Positions 56,487-64,000 of a DNA stretch of 64,000 nt are shown here, piece by piece. The notes under the pieces were generated by a model. That model worked only from the letters and a program-made list of their open reading frames with translations. It did no database searches and was not told the DNA's origin. This DNA comes from Bradyrhizobium ontarionense (lineage in GTDB: Bacteria > Pseudomonadota > Alphaproteobacteria > Rhizobiales > Xanthobacteraceae): contig NZ_CP088156.1 of NCBI RefSeq assembly GCF_021088345.1, forward strand, positions 5,332,001-5,396,000, given 5' to 3'. Made by a program: the position numbers and the translations under genes. Position 1 is the first letter of the stretch. The number at the start of each line of letters is the position of its first letter.

Positions 56487-57473
56487 ATGACGCCCGCTGA
56501 ACTCTCGGCCGTGACGCCGGGCCGGGACCTCCGTGTTCCCTTCGGTATCGCGCTCGCGGCGCTGGCCTGCGTTGCGCCGCTATTTCTGGGCAACTATCCT
56601 TTGCACGCGATCATCATCGCGCTGATCTTTCTGTTGCCGGCACACGGGCTCAACCTGCTGCTCGGTTACACCGGGCTGTTGTCGTTGGCCCAGGCAGCGT
56701 TCTTCGGCATCGGCGCTTACACGTCCGCGCTGCTGGCGGTGCATTTCGGTACACCCTTCTATGTGAACTTCCTGGCAGCGGGACTCATGGCCGGCGCCAT
56801 TGCGCTGCCGCTCGGAATTCCTGCGCTGAGGTTGCGCGCCACGTCGTTCGTCATGTGCACGCTCGGCTTCGTCATCATCGGCCAGGCCATCGCCAAGAAC
56901 TGGATCGGTCTGACGCGCGGCGACATGGGGCTGGCCGCCATTCCCAAGCCTTACTTTGCACTGGGACCGGCTTCGTTTACCGTCTCGGGCACGATCGGCT
57001 TCTACTATCTGGTCCTTAGCATCGCCGCAATCGCCACGCTCGTGGCCTACCTCATCGTCCGCTCGCCGGCCGGGCAGAACATGATCGCGATCCGCGAGAA
57101 CGAGACGCTGGCGGAATCCGTCGGTATCCCGACTTGGCACTACAAGCTGGTGGTGTTCATGATCAGCGCCGCCTTCGCCGGTCTCGGCGGCAGCCTCTAT
57201 GCGCACTACCTGACCGTCGTCAGTCCGCTCACGTTCCAGATGTATTACTCGACCACGATGCTGATCATCGTGCTCGGCGGCGGCGCGGGAACCGTCTCGG
57301 GCGTCATCTTCGGCAGCCTGGTGTTCGTGGGCCTCACGGAAGCGCTTCGCGTCGCGCCGGAGCTGCGCATGATCGCCTACGGTCTCTTCCTGCTCGGGCT
57401 CGTGTTCTGGTTTCCGAGCGGGTTTGCGCCGCTGATCGGCCGCTTCTGGTCCTTGCTGGAGACGCGCCGATGA
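56487..57473 (+). CDS. Branched-chain amino acid-type ABC permease (LivM family)
   Basis: 328 aa, about nine helices. LivM-type sequence: PAHGLNLLLGYTGLLSLAQAAFFGIGAYTSALL, MIAIRENETLAESVGIPTWHYKLVVFMISAAFAGLGGSLYAHYL and IIVLGGGAGTVSGVIFGSLVFVGLTEALR. Second membrane subunit of the importer. Its stop overlaps the next start (ATGA). Confidence 0.95.
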   Translation: MTPAELSAVTPGRDLRVPFGIALAALACVAPLFLGNYPLHAIIIALIFLLPAHGLNLLLGYTGLLSLAQAAFFGIGAYTSALLAVHFGTPFYVNFLAAGLMAGAIALPLGIPALRLRATSFVMCTLGFVIIGQAIAKNWIGLTRGDMGLAAIPKPYFALGPASFTVSGTIGFYYLVLSIAAIATLVAYLIVRSPAGQNMIAIRENETLAESVGIPTWHYKLVVFMISAAFAGLGGSLYAHYLTVVSPLTFQMYYSTTMLIIVLGGGAGTVSGVIFGSLVFVGLTEALRVAPELRMIAYGLFLLGLVFWFPSGFAPLIGRFWSLLETRR

Positions 57474-58240
57474 CCGGGCTCCCGATCCTCGACATCTCCG
57501 GCCTCTGCAAGTCCTATGGTGCCGTCCGCGCCGTCGACTGCGTCGATCTTCACGTCGACCGCGGCGAAATTTGCGGTCTGATCGGCCCAAACGGCTCGGG
57601 CAAGTCCACCTTCTTCGATTGTGTGACCGGGCTTGCCAAGCCCAATGCCGGGGCGGTCAAGCTCGATGGCCAGGACATCACGGGCTGGTCGCTGAACGAT
57701 ATCGCTCGCGAAGGTCGGATGCTGCGGTCATTCCAGAAGACGGTGGTGTTCGGCGCGCTGGACGTCGAGGAAAACCTCGTCATCGCCGGTCAGATGTTCA
57801 CTTTCCCCAGTGTCTGGTCGACCTTCGGCATTGGATCCGCGGCCCGCAACCGCGTCGCGGCGTTGCGGGAGCGGGCGCGCGAGCTGATCAAGATCGCCGG
57901 TCTCTGGGACGTGCGGTCGCAGCCGGCGGGCAAGCTGTCGGGCGGCCAGCAGAAGCTGATCCAGTTCGCTTCGATGCTGATGCCGGAGCCGAAACTCATT
58001 CTGCTCGACGAGCCGATGGCCGGCATCAATCCCAAGCTGATCGAGCGGGTGGTCGAGAGCATCCGTCTTGCCAACACGTCTTTCGGTGTCAGCTTCCTCA
58101 TCATCGAGCACAACATCGACGTGGTGACGAGCCTCTGTCAGCGCGTGGTCGTGCTCGACCAGGGGCGCAAGCTGGCGGAAGGCGCGCCGGACGACATCGT
58201 CCAGAACCAAGCGGTACGGGAGGCCTATCTCGGTGGCTGA
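57470..58240 (+). CDS. ABC transporter ATP-binding protein (LivG family)
   Basis: 256 aa from the ATG at 57470. Walker A GPNGSGKST, signature LSGGQQKLIQFASMLM, Walker B LILLDEPMAGINP and the H-loop IEHNIDVV. The LivG-type loop with RSFQKTVVFGALDVEENL is present. Drives import; pairs with the LivF-type ATPase that follows and overlaps it by 8 bp. Confidence 0.95.
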   Translation: MTGLPILDISGLCKSYGAVRAVDCVDLHVDRGEICGLIGPNGSGKSTFFDCVTGLAKPNAGAVKLDGQDITGWSLNDIAREGRMLRSFQKTVVFGALDVEENLVIAGQMFTFPSVWSTFGIGSAARNRVAALRERARELIKIAGLWDVRSQPAGKLSGGQQKLIQFASMLMPEPKLILLDEPMAGINPKLIERVVESIRLANTSFGVSFLIIEHNIDVVTSLCQRVVVLDQGRKLAEGAPDDIVQNQAVREAYLGG

Positions 58241-58973
58241 ACCCTCTCTCTCGATCAAGGGACTGCGCGCCGGCTACGGCTCGCTCGACATCCTCAACGG
58301 GGTCGATCTCGACGTTCCGCAGGGGCAGTTCGTCGCCCTGATGGGCCCGAACGGGGCGGGCAAGTCGACGTTGCTGAAGACGCTTTACGGCATGACCACG
58401 ATCAAAGGCGGCAGCGTCAACTGGCAGGGCAGGGACATCACGGCTCTCAAGTCGCGCGCGATCCTGGCGGAAGGCATTTCATGGGTGCCGCAGGGGCGCT
58501 GCAATTTTCCGCTCATGACGGTCGACGAGAATCTGCAGATGGCGGCCTATACGCTGCGTGACGGCCGGGTGAAGGCGGAGCGGGACTACGTCTACGACCT
58601 CTTCCCGATCCTGAAGACGCGCCGCAACACGCTCGCTGGAAACATGTCGGGCGGCGAGCAGCAATTGCTGGAAGTGGCCATGGCCGTGCTTCAGCGGCCA
58701 AGGATTCTGCTGGTCGACGAGCCGTCAGTCGGACTTTCGCCGAGCGCGATCGGCATCGTGTTCGACGAGCTGCTCCGCATCAACGCGACCGGCCAGACCA
58801 TATTGCTCGTCGAACAGAATACCAAGAAGGCCATGGAGGTTGCGCAGCGCGCCGTGATCCTGCGCCTCGGCAAGGTGATCTGGGACGGCCGGCCCGCGGA
58901 TATCACCCATGATGAGCTCGGCGAACTGTTTCTCACCGGCCGCATGCGCGGCGAAACCGAGGTCGAGCACTAG
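58233..58973 (+). CDS. ABC transporter ATP-binding protein (LivF family)
   Basis: 246 aa from a GTG at 58233 that overlaps the previous gene. Walker A GPNGAGKST, LivF-type ISWVPQGRCNFPLMTVDENLQM, signature MSGGEQQLLEVAMAVL, Walker B ILLVDEPSVGLSP and LVEQNTKKAMEVAQRAVIL. Last gene of the five-gene importer; the aminotransferase follows 59 bp later on the same strand. Confidence 0.95.
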   Translation: MAEPSLSIKGLRAGYGSLDILNGVDLDVPQGQFVALMGPNGAGKSTLLKTLYGMTTIKGGSVNWQGRDITALKSRAILAEGISWVPQGRCNFPLMTVDENLQMAAYTLRDGRVKAERDYVYDLFPILKTRRNTLAGNMSGGEQQLLEVAMAVLQRPRILLVDEPSVGLSPSAIGIVFDELLRINATGQTILLVEQNTKKAMEVAQRAVILRLGKVIWDGRPADITHDELGELFLTGRMRGETEVEH

Positions 58974-59032
58974 GGGGCCCAGCGTTCGCCGCACACGAGT
59001 GCACACAGATACCAAACCTGAAGGACGACCAA

Positions 59033-60241
59033 GTGACGATCTTCGTGCCAGCTGCGCGTGTCTCGCGCATCAAGATTTCTCCGACGACGGCGGCTTCCGC
59101 GCGGATTCGCGAGCTCAAGGCGGCGGGACGCGACATCATCGACATGGCCATCGGGGAGCCGGATTTCGACACGCCCGATCACGTCAAGACAGCCGCGCAT
59201 GCAGCGATCGATCGCGGCGAGACGAAATACACCGCGGTCAACGGCACCGTAGCGCTGCGCAAGGCGATCATCGCCGACTACGCGCGTCGTCTGGGGCTCG
59301 AATATGCCGACAACGAGATCTGCGTCGGTGGCGGCGCCAAGCAGATCCTGTTTCTTGCGCTGATGGCGAGCGTGGAGGAGGCGGCTGAGGTCATCATCCC
59401 CGCGCCCTATTGGGTCTCCTACCCCGATATGGTCATTGCCAATGACGGCACGCCGGTCATCGTCCGTTGCTCGGAGAACCAGGGCTTCAAGCTGACGGCA
59501 GATGCGCTTGAGGCCGCCATCACGCCAAGAACACGCTGGCTGATCCTCAATGCGCCCTCGAATCCGACGGGCGCGGCTTATTCGCGATCAGACCTTCAGG
59601 CGCTCGGCGAGGTCCTGCTGCGCCATTCGAATGTGCTGATCCTCTCCGACGACATCTATGACCAGATCTGGTACCGCGACGAGCCGGCAACCACGCTGGC
59701 GGCTGCCGTGCCCGCCCTGAAGGACCGAATCCTGCTCGCCAACGGCGTGTCGAAGACCTACGCCATGACCGGATGGCGGATCGGCTATGCGGCGGGTCCC
59801 GCGCCACTGATCGCCGCGATCAACAAGCTGCAGTCGCAGATCTCGTCGTGTCCGTCGTCGATCAGTCAGGCCGCAGCGGCCCATGCGCTCACGAGCGATC
59901 AGTCGTTCGTGCGTGACAGCGTCAAGCTCTACAAGGAACGCCGCGATTATGCCTGCGCGCGGCTGAATGCAATCGCTGGCCTGTCGTGTCTGGTGCCGGA
60001 TGGTGCGTTCTACCTCTACCCCGGCTGTGCCGGGGTCATCGGCAAGACCACGCCGGACGGCAAGGTGATCGAGAACGATCTCGATTTCGTGCTCTATCTT
60101 CTGGATGACGTCGGCGTGGCGGCCGTGCAGGGCGCAGCGTACGGGCTATCACCTTATTTCCGCCTGTCCATTGCAACCTCGATGGAGGCGATCAGCGAGG
60201 CCTGCGACCGTATCGAGAAGGCCTGCAAGGCGCTTTCCTGA
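59033..60241 (+). CDS. Class I PLP-dependent aminotransferase (aspartate aminotransferase-like)
   Basis: 402 aa from a GTG at 59033. Fold-type I motifs: GEPDFDTPDHV, YTAVNGTVALRKAI, the substrate/PLP segment NAPSNPTG (173-180), DDIYDQI, and the PLP Lys241 in LANGVSKTYAMTGWRIGYAAG; the carboxylate-binding Arg is in YFRLSIATS. Transfers an amino group between an amino acid and a 2-oxo acid. Downstream of the importer and probably in the same operon; it may act on the imported compound or its product. Confidence 0.93.
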   Translation: MTIFVPAARVSRIKISPTTAASARIRELKAAGRDIIDMAIGEPDFDTPDHVKTAAHAAIDRGETKYTAVNGTVALRKAIIADYARRLGLEYADNEICVGGGAKQILFLALMASVEEAAEVIIPAPYWVSYPDMVIANDGTPVIVRCSENQGFKLTADALEAAITPRTRWLILNAPSNPTGAAYSRSDLQALGEVLLRHSNVLILSDDIYDQIWYRDEPATTLAAAVPALKDRILLANGVSKTYAMTGWRIGYAAGPAPLIAAINKLQSQISSCPSSISQAAAAHALTSDQSFVRDSVKLYKERRDYACARLNAIAGLSCLVPDGAFYLYPGCAGVIGKTTPDGKVIENDLDFVLYLLDDVGVAAVQGAAYGLSPYFRLSIATSMEAISEACDRIEKACKALS

Positions 60242-60288
60242 GCGCGCAGCGCGGGAATGCCGCGAAAACCCTTTTCCCGACAAGAATA

Positions 60289-60304
60289 TCATTGAAATCA
60301 ATGA
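60289..60304. promoter_or_regulatory. Palindrome upstream of the LysR gene
   Basis: TCATTGAAATCAATGA, perfect 6 bp arms, also readable as T-N11-A. It lies 58 bp before the LysR ATG in a locally AT-rich spot. Candidate autoregulatory site, but its sequence differs from the two shared 26 bp boxes. Confidence 0.5.
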
Positions 60305-60362
60305 GCTAGATAACGGATAGTGCTGCTCCAGACCGTCTTTCCAGGACCCACATCCGGCCCCA

Positions 60363-61301
60363 ATGAGCGTCGATTTCAGGAAGCTGAAGAGCTTTGTCAA
60401 AGTCGTCGACGCCGGCAGCGTTTCGCGGGCTGCCGGTCTGTTGCGGACGGCGCAGCCCGCGCTGTCGCAGCAGATCGCTGCACTCGAGAGCCATTTCAAG
60501 CACAAGCTGCTTCTGCGTAGTAATCACGGCATTGTCCCGACCGAAGCGGGGCTCATCCTCTATCGCCATGCCCAACTGCTCCTGAAGCAGATCGAGCAGG
60601 CGCAGATCGATATCGATCAATCGACCAAGGCGCTGGCTGGGCGCGTGTCGATCGGGCTTGCGACCTATTCGGCATCGAGCACGTTGTCGCTGCCGATCCT
60701 GAAGGAGATGTCTACGCTACATCCGCAGATCATCGTCCATATCAACGACAGTTTCGGTTACGTCCTGAGCGAGCTCATCATGACCGGCAGGATGGATATG
60801 GCCGTCATCTACGGCTCCGGTCCGATCAAGGGCGTCAAGCTCCAGCCGTTGTTTCGGGAGGAGTTGTATCTGGTCTCCCGGTCGGAGAAGGCGGTGAAGA
60901 AGCTGGCCGACGAGCCCCTCCCGCTTTCGGCCCTTGCCGACGTCAAGCTGCTGCTGCCGAGCCAGGGTCATTTCCTGCGGCGCCTGATTGATGAATCGCT
61001 GGCGCGGGCGCGGGTGACGCCAAACGTGGTCTCGGAAATCGAATCCGTGTCGGCACTCGGAGCGGCGGTCACGGAAGGGCTCGGGGCGACCATCCTGCCT
61101 GCTTCAGTGGCCGCAAGCGCATCCAGCTTCGAAGGTGTCGAGGTCCGGCGGCTTGTTCGTCCCGCCATCGAGGCGACCGTCTCGCTGTGTGAGTCGGATC
61201 ACCTGCCTCTCTCGGAGCCTGCGCTGGCGACACGATCCGTGCTTCTCACGGTGGTGGAGAAGCTGATGCGCAGCCATCCGCAAGGCATCCGCACGGTCTA
61301 G
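60363..61301 (+). CDS. LysR family transcriptional regulator
   Basis: 312 aa. N-terminal winged HTH (residues 1-62): FRKLKSFVKVVDAGSVSRAAGLLRTAQPALSQQIAALESHFKHKLLLRSNHGIVPTEAGLIL, as in the Nac/Cbl-like LysR group. The C-terminal effector-binding domain begins near GRVSIGLATYSAS. It lies between the aminotransferase and hyuA on the same strand; the paired boxes at 54197 and 61371 are likely targets. Confidence 0.94.
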   Translation: MSVDFRKLKSFVKVVDAGSVSRAAGLLRTAQPALSQQIAALESHFKHKLLLRSNHGIVPTEAGLILYRHAQLLLKQIEQAQIDIDQSTKALAGRVSIGLATYSASSTLSLPILKEMSTLHPQIIVHINDSFGYVLSELIMTGRMDMAVIYGSGPIKGVKLQPLFREELYLVSRSEKAVKKLADEPLPLSALADVKLLLPSQGHFLRRLIDESLARARVTPNVVSEIESVSALGAAVTEGLGATILPASVAASASSFEGVEVRRLVRPAIEATVSLCESDHLPLSEPALATRSVLLTVVEKLMRSHPQGIRTV

Positions 61302-61370
61302 AATCCGCTTGCTGCGCCTCATCGCCGGGCCATCGCGACGCGGGCCCGCTCAGCGCCGGTCACGCAACGC

Positions 61371-61396
61371 CCATAAGCAAAATCTATGGCGGCAGA
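61371..61396. promoter_or_regulatory. LysR-type operator upstream of hyuA
   Basis: CCATAAG-N7-TATGGCGGCAGA, 21 of 26 bases identical to 54197..54222. It lies 151 bp before the hyuA ATG and 69 bp after the LysR stop. Confidence 0.8.
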
Positions 61397-61546
61397 CCGG
61401 AGTTGTGGTGGCCCGCGTCGGGTGCATTTCCTACCGTCGAAGACATCGCCGAACCCGGCGCTCTCGATCCCAGCCTTGATCGCACGGCAGAGCAGCAGCT
61501 CGAAAATCCTTCGGCATCCTGCACGGCGATCGCCTCGAGGAAAAAG

Positions 61547-63613
61547 ATGGCCAAGCTCGCATTCGATACCGGGGGGACCTTCACCGATTTCGCGCTACTC
61601 GATGACGTCGGTGAATTGCACCTCCACAAGGTGCTGAGCACGCCGGACAATCCCGCCGAAGCCGTGGTGCGCGGCGTGTCCGAACTGCTCGAGCAGTTTC
61701 GCGAAGTCGTCGATCTCGACAAGCTCCAGGTGCTCGGCGCGACGACCGTGGTCACCAATGCTGTGCTGGAGCGGAAGGGCGTCAAGACCGGCTTCATCGC
61801 GACGGCTGGCTTCCAGGACATGCTGCGCATCCGCAATGAGGGGCGCTACGATCTCTACGACCTGAATTTGAAGTATCCGGATCCGCTGGTCACCCGCGCC
61901 AACAGCTTTGGCGCGCTGGAGCGAATGTCCGCCGGTGGCGACGTCGTAATGCCGTTGAACGAGGAGACGGTTCGCGAAATCGCTGGCCGGTTGCGCCATG
62001 AAGGCATCAAATCCGTCGCCGTCTGCCTGCTCCACGCCTACAAATATCCGGCCCACGAGCAGCGGATCGCGGCGCTGCTTCGAGAGGAAAATCCCGACAT
62101 CTTCGTGTCGCTGTCTTCCGACGTCTGTCCGGAAGTTCGCGAGTTCGATCGCGCCTCGACCACCGTGGTCAACGCCTATACGCGCCCCCAGATGTCAGGC
62201 CACGTCGCGCATCTCGAACGTGAATTCAGCGCCAAGGGCATCAATCGCCAGGTCCTGTGGATGACCTCGTCGGGCGGCCTCGTGCCGAGCCGCCGCGCCG
62301 CGGAGCTGCCGGTTCGGCTGATTGAATCGGGTCCCGCCGCCGGCGCCGTCGCGGCCGCGGAATTCGGCCGTATCGCGGGCGAGGGCAGCGTCCTGTCCTT
62401 CGACATGGGCGGGACTACCGCGAAATTGTGCCTGATCCCGAACGGCGAGCCGACGGTCGGAACGGATCTCGAGGTTGCGCACTATCACCGCTTCCGCAAA
62501 GGCTCCGGCTTCCCCCTGAAGATCCAGTCGATTCGCATGATCGAGATCGGGGCTGGCGGCGGCTCGATCGCCGCGAAAAATCCGCTTGGCCTCCTCGACG
62601 TCGGACCGCGTTCGGCCGGTGCGCTGCCCGGGCCGGCCGCCTACCAGCGCGGCGGCACCGAGCCGACCGTGACCGATGCCGATATTCTGCTTGGCTATAT
62701 GGGCACCGAATCCTTCGTCGGCGGTTCGTTCAAGGTCTCCAAGGATGCGGCACAAGCGGTGATGGCGAAGCTGGCGGCTGCGCTCGACGTCAGCGTGCCG
62801 CGTTGCGCCTGGGGTATCCACGATCTCGTCAACGAATCCATGAGCAAGGCGGCGGCGGTGCATGCGACCGATCTCGGCGTCGATCCGCGCAGCCTCCCGA
62901 TGGTGGCCTTCGGCGGTGCGGGCCCGGTGCATGCCTATGGCATCGCGCGCAAGCTCGGCATCAAGCGCGTGATCTGCCCGACAGGCGCCGGTGTGACCTC
63001 GGCGATCGGCCTGCTGATCGCGCCGGTCGCGGTCGATCTCTCGGCGAGTTTTCCGATGCAGGTCGGCGATTGGGATTTCGCGGCGATGGAACGCCTGCTT
63101 GGCGACCTGGCGGAACAGGGCGCCGAGGTCATCGGCGCTGCTGGTGTCCCGGCCGAAACGATCACCAACACCTATACGGTCGATATGCGCCATGTCGGCC
63201 AGGGGCACGAGATCACGGTGACCTTGCCGGATCGGAGCCTGCCGCCGAAGCAGTTTCTCGGTCAGCTCGTCGACAACTTCTACAAGCTCTATCGGGAGCT
63301 GTTCGGCCGAACGGTGGCGGGATCCTCGGTCGAGGTCATCACCTGGCGCCTGCGTTCGAGCGGCGAAAAGGATCAGGTCACGCGGTCTCACGCCAGGCAA
63401 GCTGCGGACGCCAGGAAGGGCACGCGATCCGTCTACTTCAACGAGCTCGGCGGTTACACCGAAGCGCCGGTCTATGATCACTACAGGCTGCCGGTCGGTG
63501 AACAAATTCAGGGACCCGCCATCGTCGAACAGCGCGAGTCGACCGCGGTCGTCGGACCGAGCGGCAGGGCTCACGTTGATATCAACGGCAACCTCGTGAT
63601 CGATATCGCTTAA
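61547..63613 (+). CDS. Hydantoinase/oxoprolinase subunit A (HyuA family)
   Basis: 688 aa from the ATG at 61547 (MAKLAFDTGGTFTDFALLDD); the earlier ATG at 61403 is rejected because the ATPase-fold N-terminus starts here. Hydant_A_N domain with DTGGTFTDF (residues about 7-15), TTVVTNAVLERKG, then the catalytic domain with SSGGLVPSRRAAELPVRLIESGPAAGAVAA, FDMGGTTAKLCLI and GAGGGSIA. The family includes ATP-dependent N-methylhydantoinase, 5-oxoprolinase and acetone carboxylase beta subunits. It works with HyuB, encoded 10 bp downstream. Substrate unknown. Confidence 0.93.
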   Translation: MAKLAFDTGGTFTDFALLDDVGELHLHKVLSTPDNPAEAVVRGVSELLEQFREVVDLDKLQVLGATTVVTNAVLERKGVKTGFIATAGFQDMLRIRNEGRYDLYDLNLKYPDPLVTRANSFGALERMSAGGDVVMPLNEETVREIAGRLRHEGIKSVAVCLLHAYKYPAHEQRIAALLREENPDIFVSLSSDVCPEVREFDRASTTVVNAYTRPQMSGHVAHLEREFSAKGINRQVLWMTSSGGLVPSRRAAELPVRLIESGPAAGAVAAAEFGRIAGEGSVLSFDMGGTTAKLCLIPNGEPTVGTDLEVAHYHRFRKGSGFPLKIQSIRMIEIGAGGGSIAAKNPLGLLDVGPRSAGALPGPAAYQRGGTEPTVTDADILLGYMGTESFVGGSFKVSKDAAQAVMAKLAAALDVSVPRCAWGIHDLVNESMSKAAAVHATDLGVDPRSLPMVAFGGAGPVHAYGIARKLGIKRVICPTGAGVTSAIGLLIAPVAVDLSASFPMQVGDWDFAAMERLLGDLAEQGAEVIGAAGVPAETITNTYTVDMRHVGQGHEITVTLPDRSLPPKQFLGQLVDNFYKLYRELFGRTVAGSSVEVITWRLRSSGEKDQVTRSHARQAADARKGTRSVYFNELGGYTEAPVYDHYRLPVGEQIQGPAIVEQRESTAVVGPSGRAHVDINGNLVIDIA

Positions 63614-63623
63614 GGACGCGTCG

Positions 63624-64000
63624 ATGTCTGTGAACACAGCTGATTTCAACGATCCGATCAACCTACAGGTGATGTGGAACAGGTTGATCTTCATCGCCGA
63701 TCAGGCTGACATCGTACTCAGCCGGACCGCATTCTCGCCGATCGTGCGCGAGAACCACGACTATGTGACCGTCCTGCTCGACAGCCGCGGCCGCGCACTC
63801 GCCCAGTGCACCTGGTCCATTCCGGTCTTCATCACCTCGCTGCCGGTCGCCGCGCAAAAATACTTCCTGCCAAAGTTTCCGCCCGAGACCCTGGAAGAAG
63901 GCGATGTGCTCGCGACCAACGATCCGGAGATCGGCACCGGGCATCTGCCCGACGTGACGATGATCACGCCGATCTTCAAGAAGGGCAAGGTCGTGGCCTA
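63624..64000 (+). CDS. Hydantoinase/oxoprolinase subunit B (HyuB family), partial
   Basis: The first 125 codons of a gene that runs off the window. It begins MSVNTADFNDPINLQVMWNR and continues with IADQADIVLSRTAFSPIVRENHDYVTVLLDSRGRALAQ and a GDVLATNDPEIGTGHLPDVT segment, the HyuB N-terminal pattern in which Asp and His residues around NDP and GTGHLPD bind metal. It starts 10 bp after hyuA, clearly the same operon. Confidence 0.92.
   Translation, partial: MSVNTADFNDPINLQVMWNRLIFIADQADIVLSRTAFSPIVRENHDYVTVLLDSRGRALAQCTWSIPVFITSLPVAAQKYFLPKFPPETLEEGDVLATNDPEIGTGHLPDVTMITPIFKKGKVVA

Overview
The window is high-GC alphaproteobacterial chromosome and looks like Bradyrhizobium. The grounds are the rpsT-dnaA-dnaN-recF-gyrB block, typical rhizobial accessory families (DUF3551, MmgE/PrpD, TctC-type binding protein, TPR glycosyltransferases), and several short palindromic repeat families that recur in Bradyrhizobium-type genomes. 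The genus is an inference from gene content; no 16S gene is present.

Layout. 0.1-5.6 kb: a serine hydrolase, an MmgE/PrpD protein, a FUSC-type membrane protein and a MATE exporter. 5.8-6.5 kb: two unrelated non-coding repeat elements. 6.5-7.8 kb: murA, whose catalytic Cys position is Asp. 8.0-8.85 kb: a two-gene MntA/HepT-like toxin-antitoxin candidate. 8.9-17.8 kb (minus strand): the replication block gyrB, recF, dnaN, dnaA and rpsT. A DUF559 endonuclease gene bracketed by ~50 bp inverted repeats is wedged between dnaN and recF. 18-31 kb: msrA, a polysaccharide-export lipoprotein, a dienelactone hydrolase, a two-subunit isoquinoline-oxidoreductase-type molybdoenzyme, an HD-GYP regulator, an acyl-CoA ligase, an RnfD-like/DUF2330 pair, a VOC protein and a TctC-type binding protein. 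31.5-35.8 kb: DUF3551, a membrane protein + winged-helix regulator + uppS cluster carrying two near-identical palindromic operators, and a TPR glycosyltransferase. 35.8-44.8 kb: LuxR, GFA and AraC genes and an HlyD / fused ABC / permease exporter operon. 44.9-45.7 kb: more repeats. 45.8-51.9 kb: a SPINDLY-type glycosyltransferase lacking TPRs, a membrane protein, an ethylene-receptor-like hybrid histidine kinase, a DUF1348/TetR pair with a probable operator, and formamidase.

52.4 kb to the end is the left part of an integrated island. A 45 bp 3' remnant of a tRNA-Arg(CCG) gene marks the junction and is followed by inverted repeats and a tyrosine recombinase. The cargo is a branched-chain-type ABC importer (five genes), a class I aminotransferase, a LysR regulator, and the hydantoinase/oxoprolinase genes hyuA and hyuB (hyuB runs off the window). 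Near-identical 26 bp LysR-type boxes lie upstream of the importer operon and of hyuA, so the cargo looks like one catabolic regulon for an amide- or hydantoin-like nitrogen compound whose identity cannot be read from sequence. The tRNA remnant's polarity predicts that the island extends to the right and ends at an intact tRNA-Arg gene outside the window.
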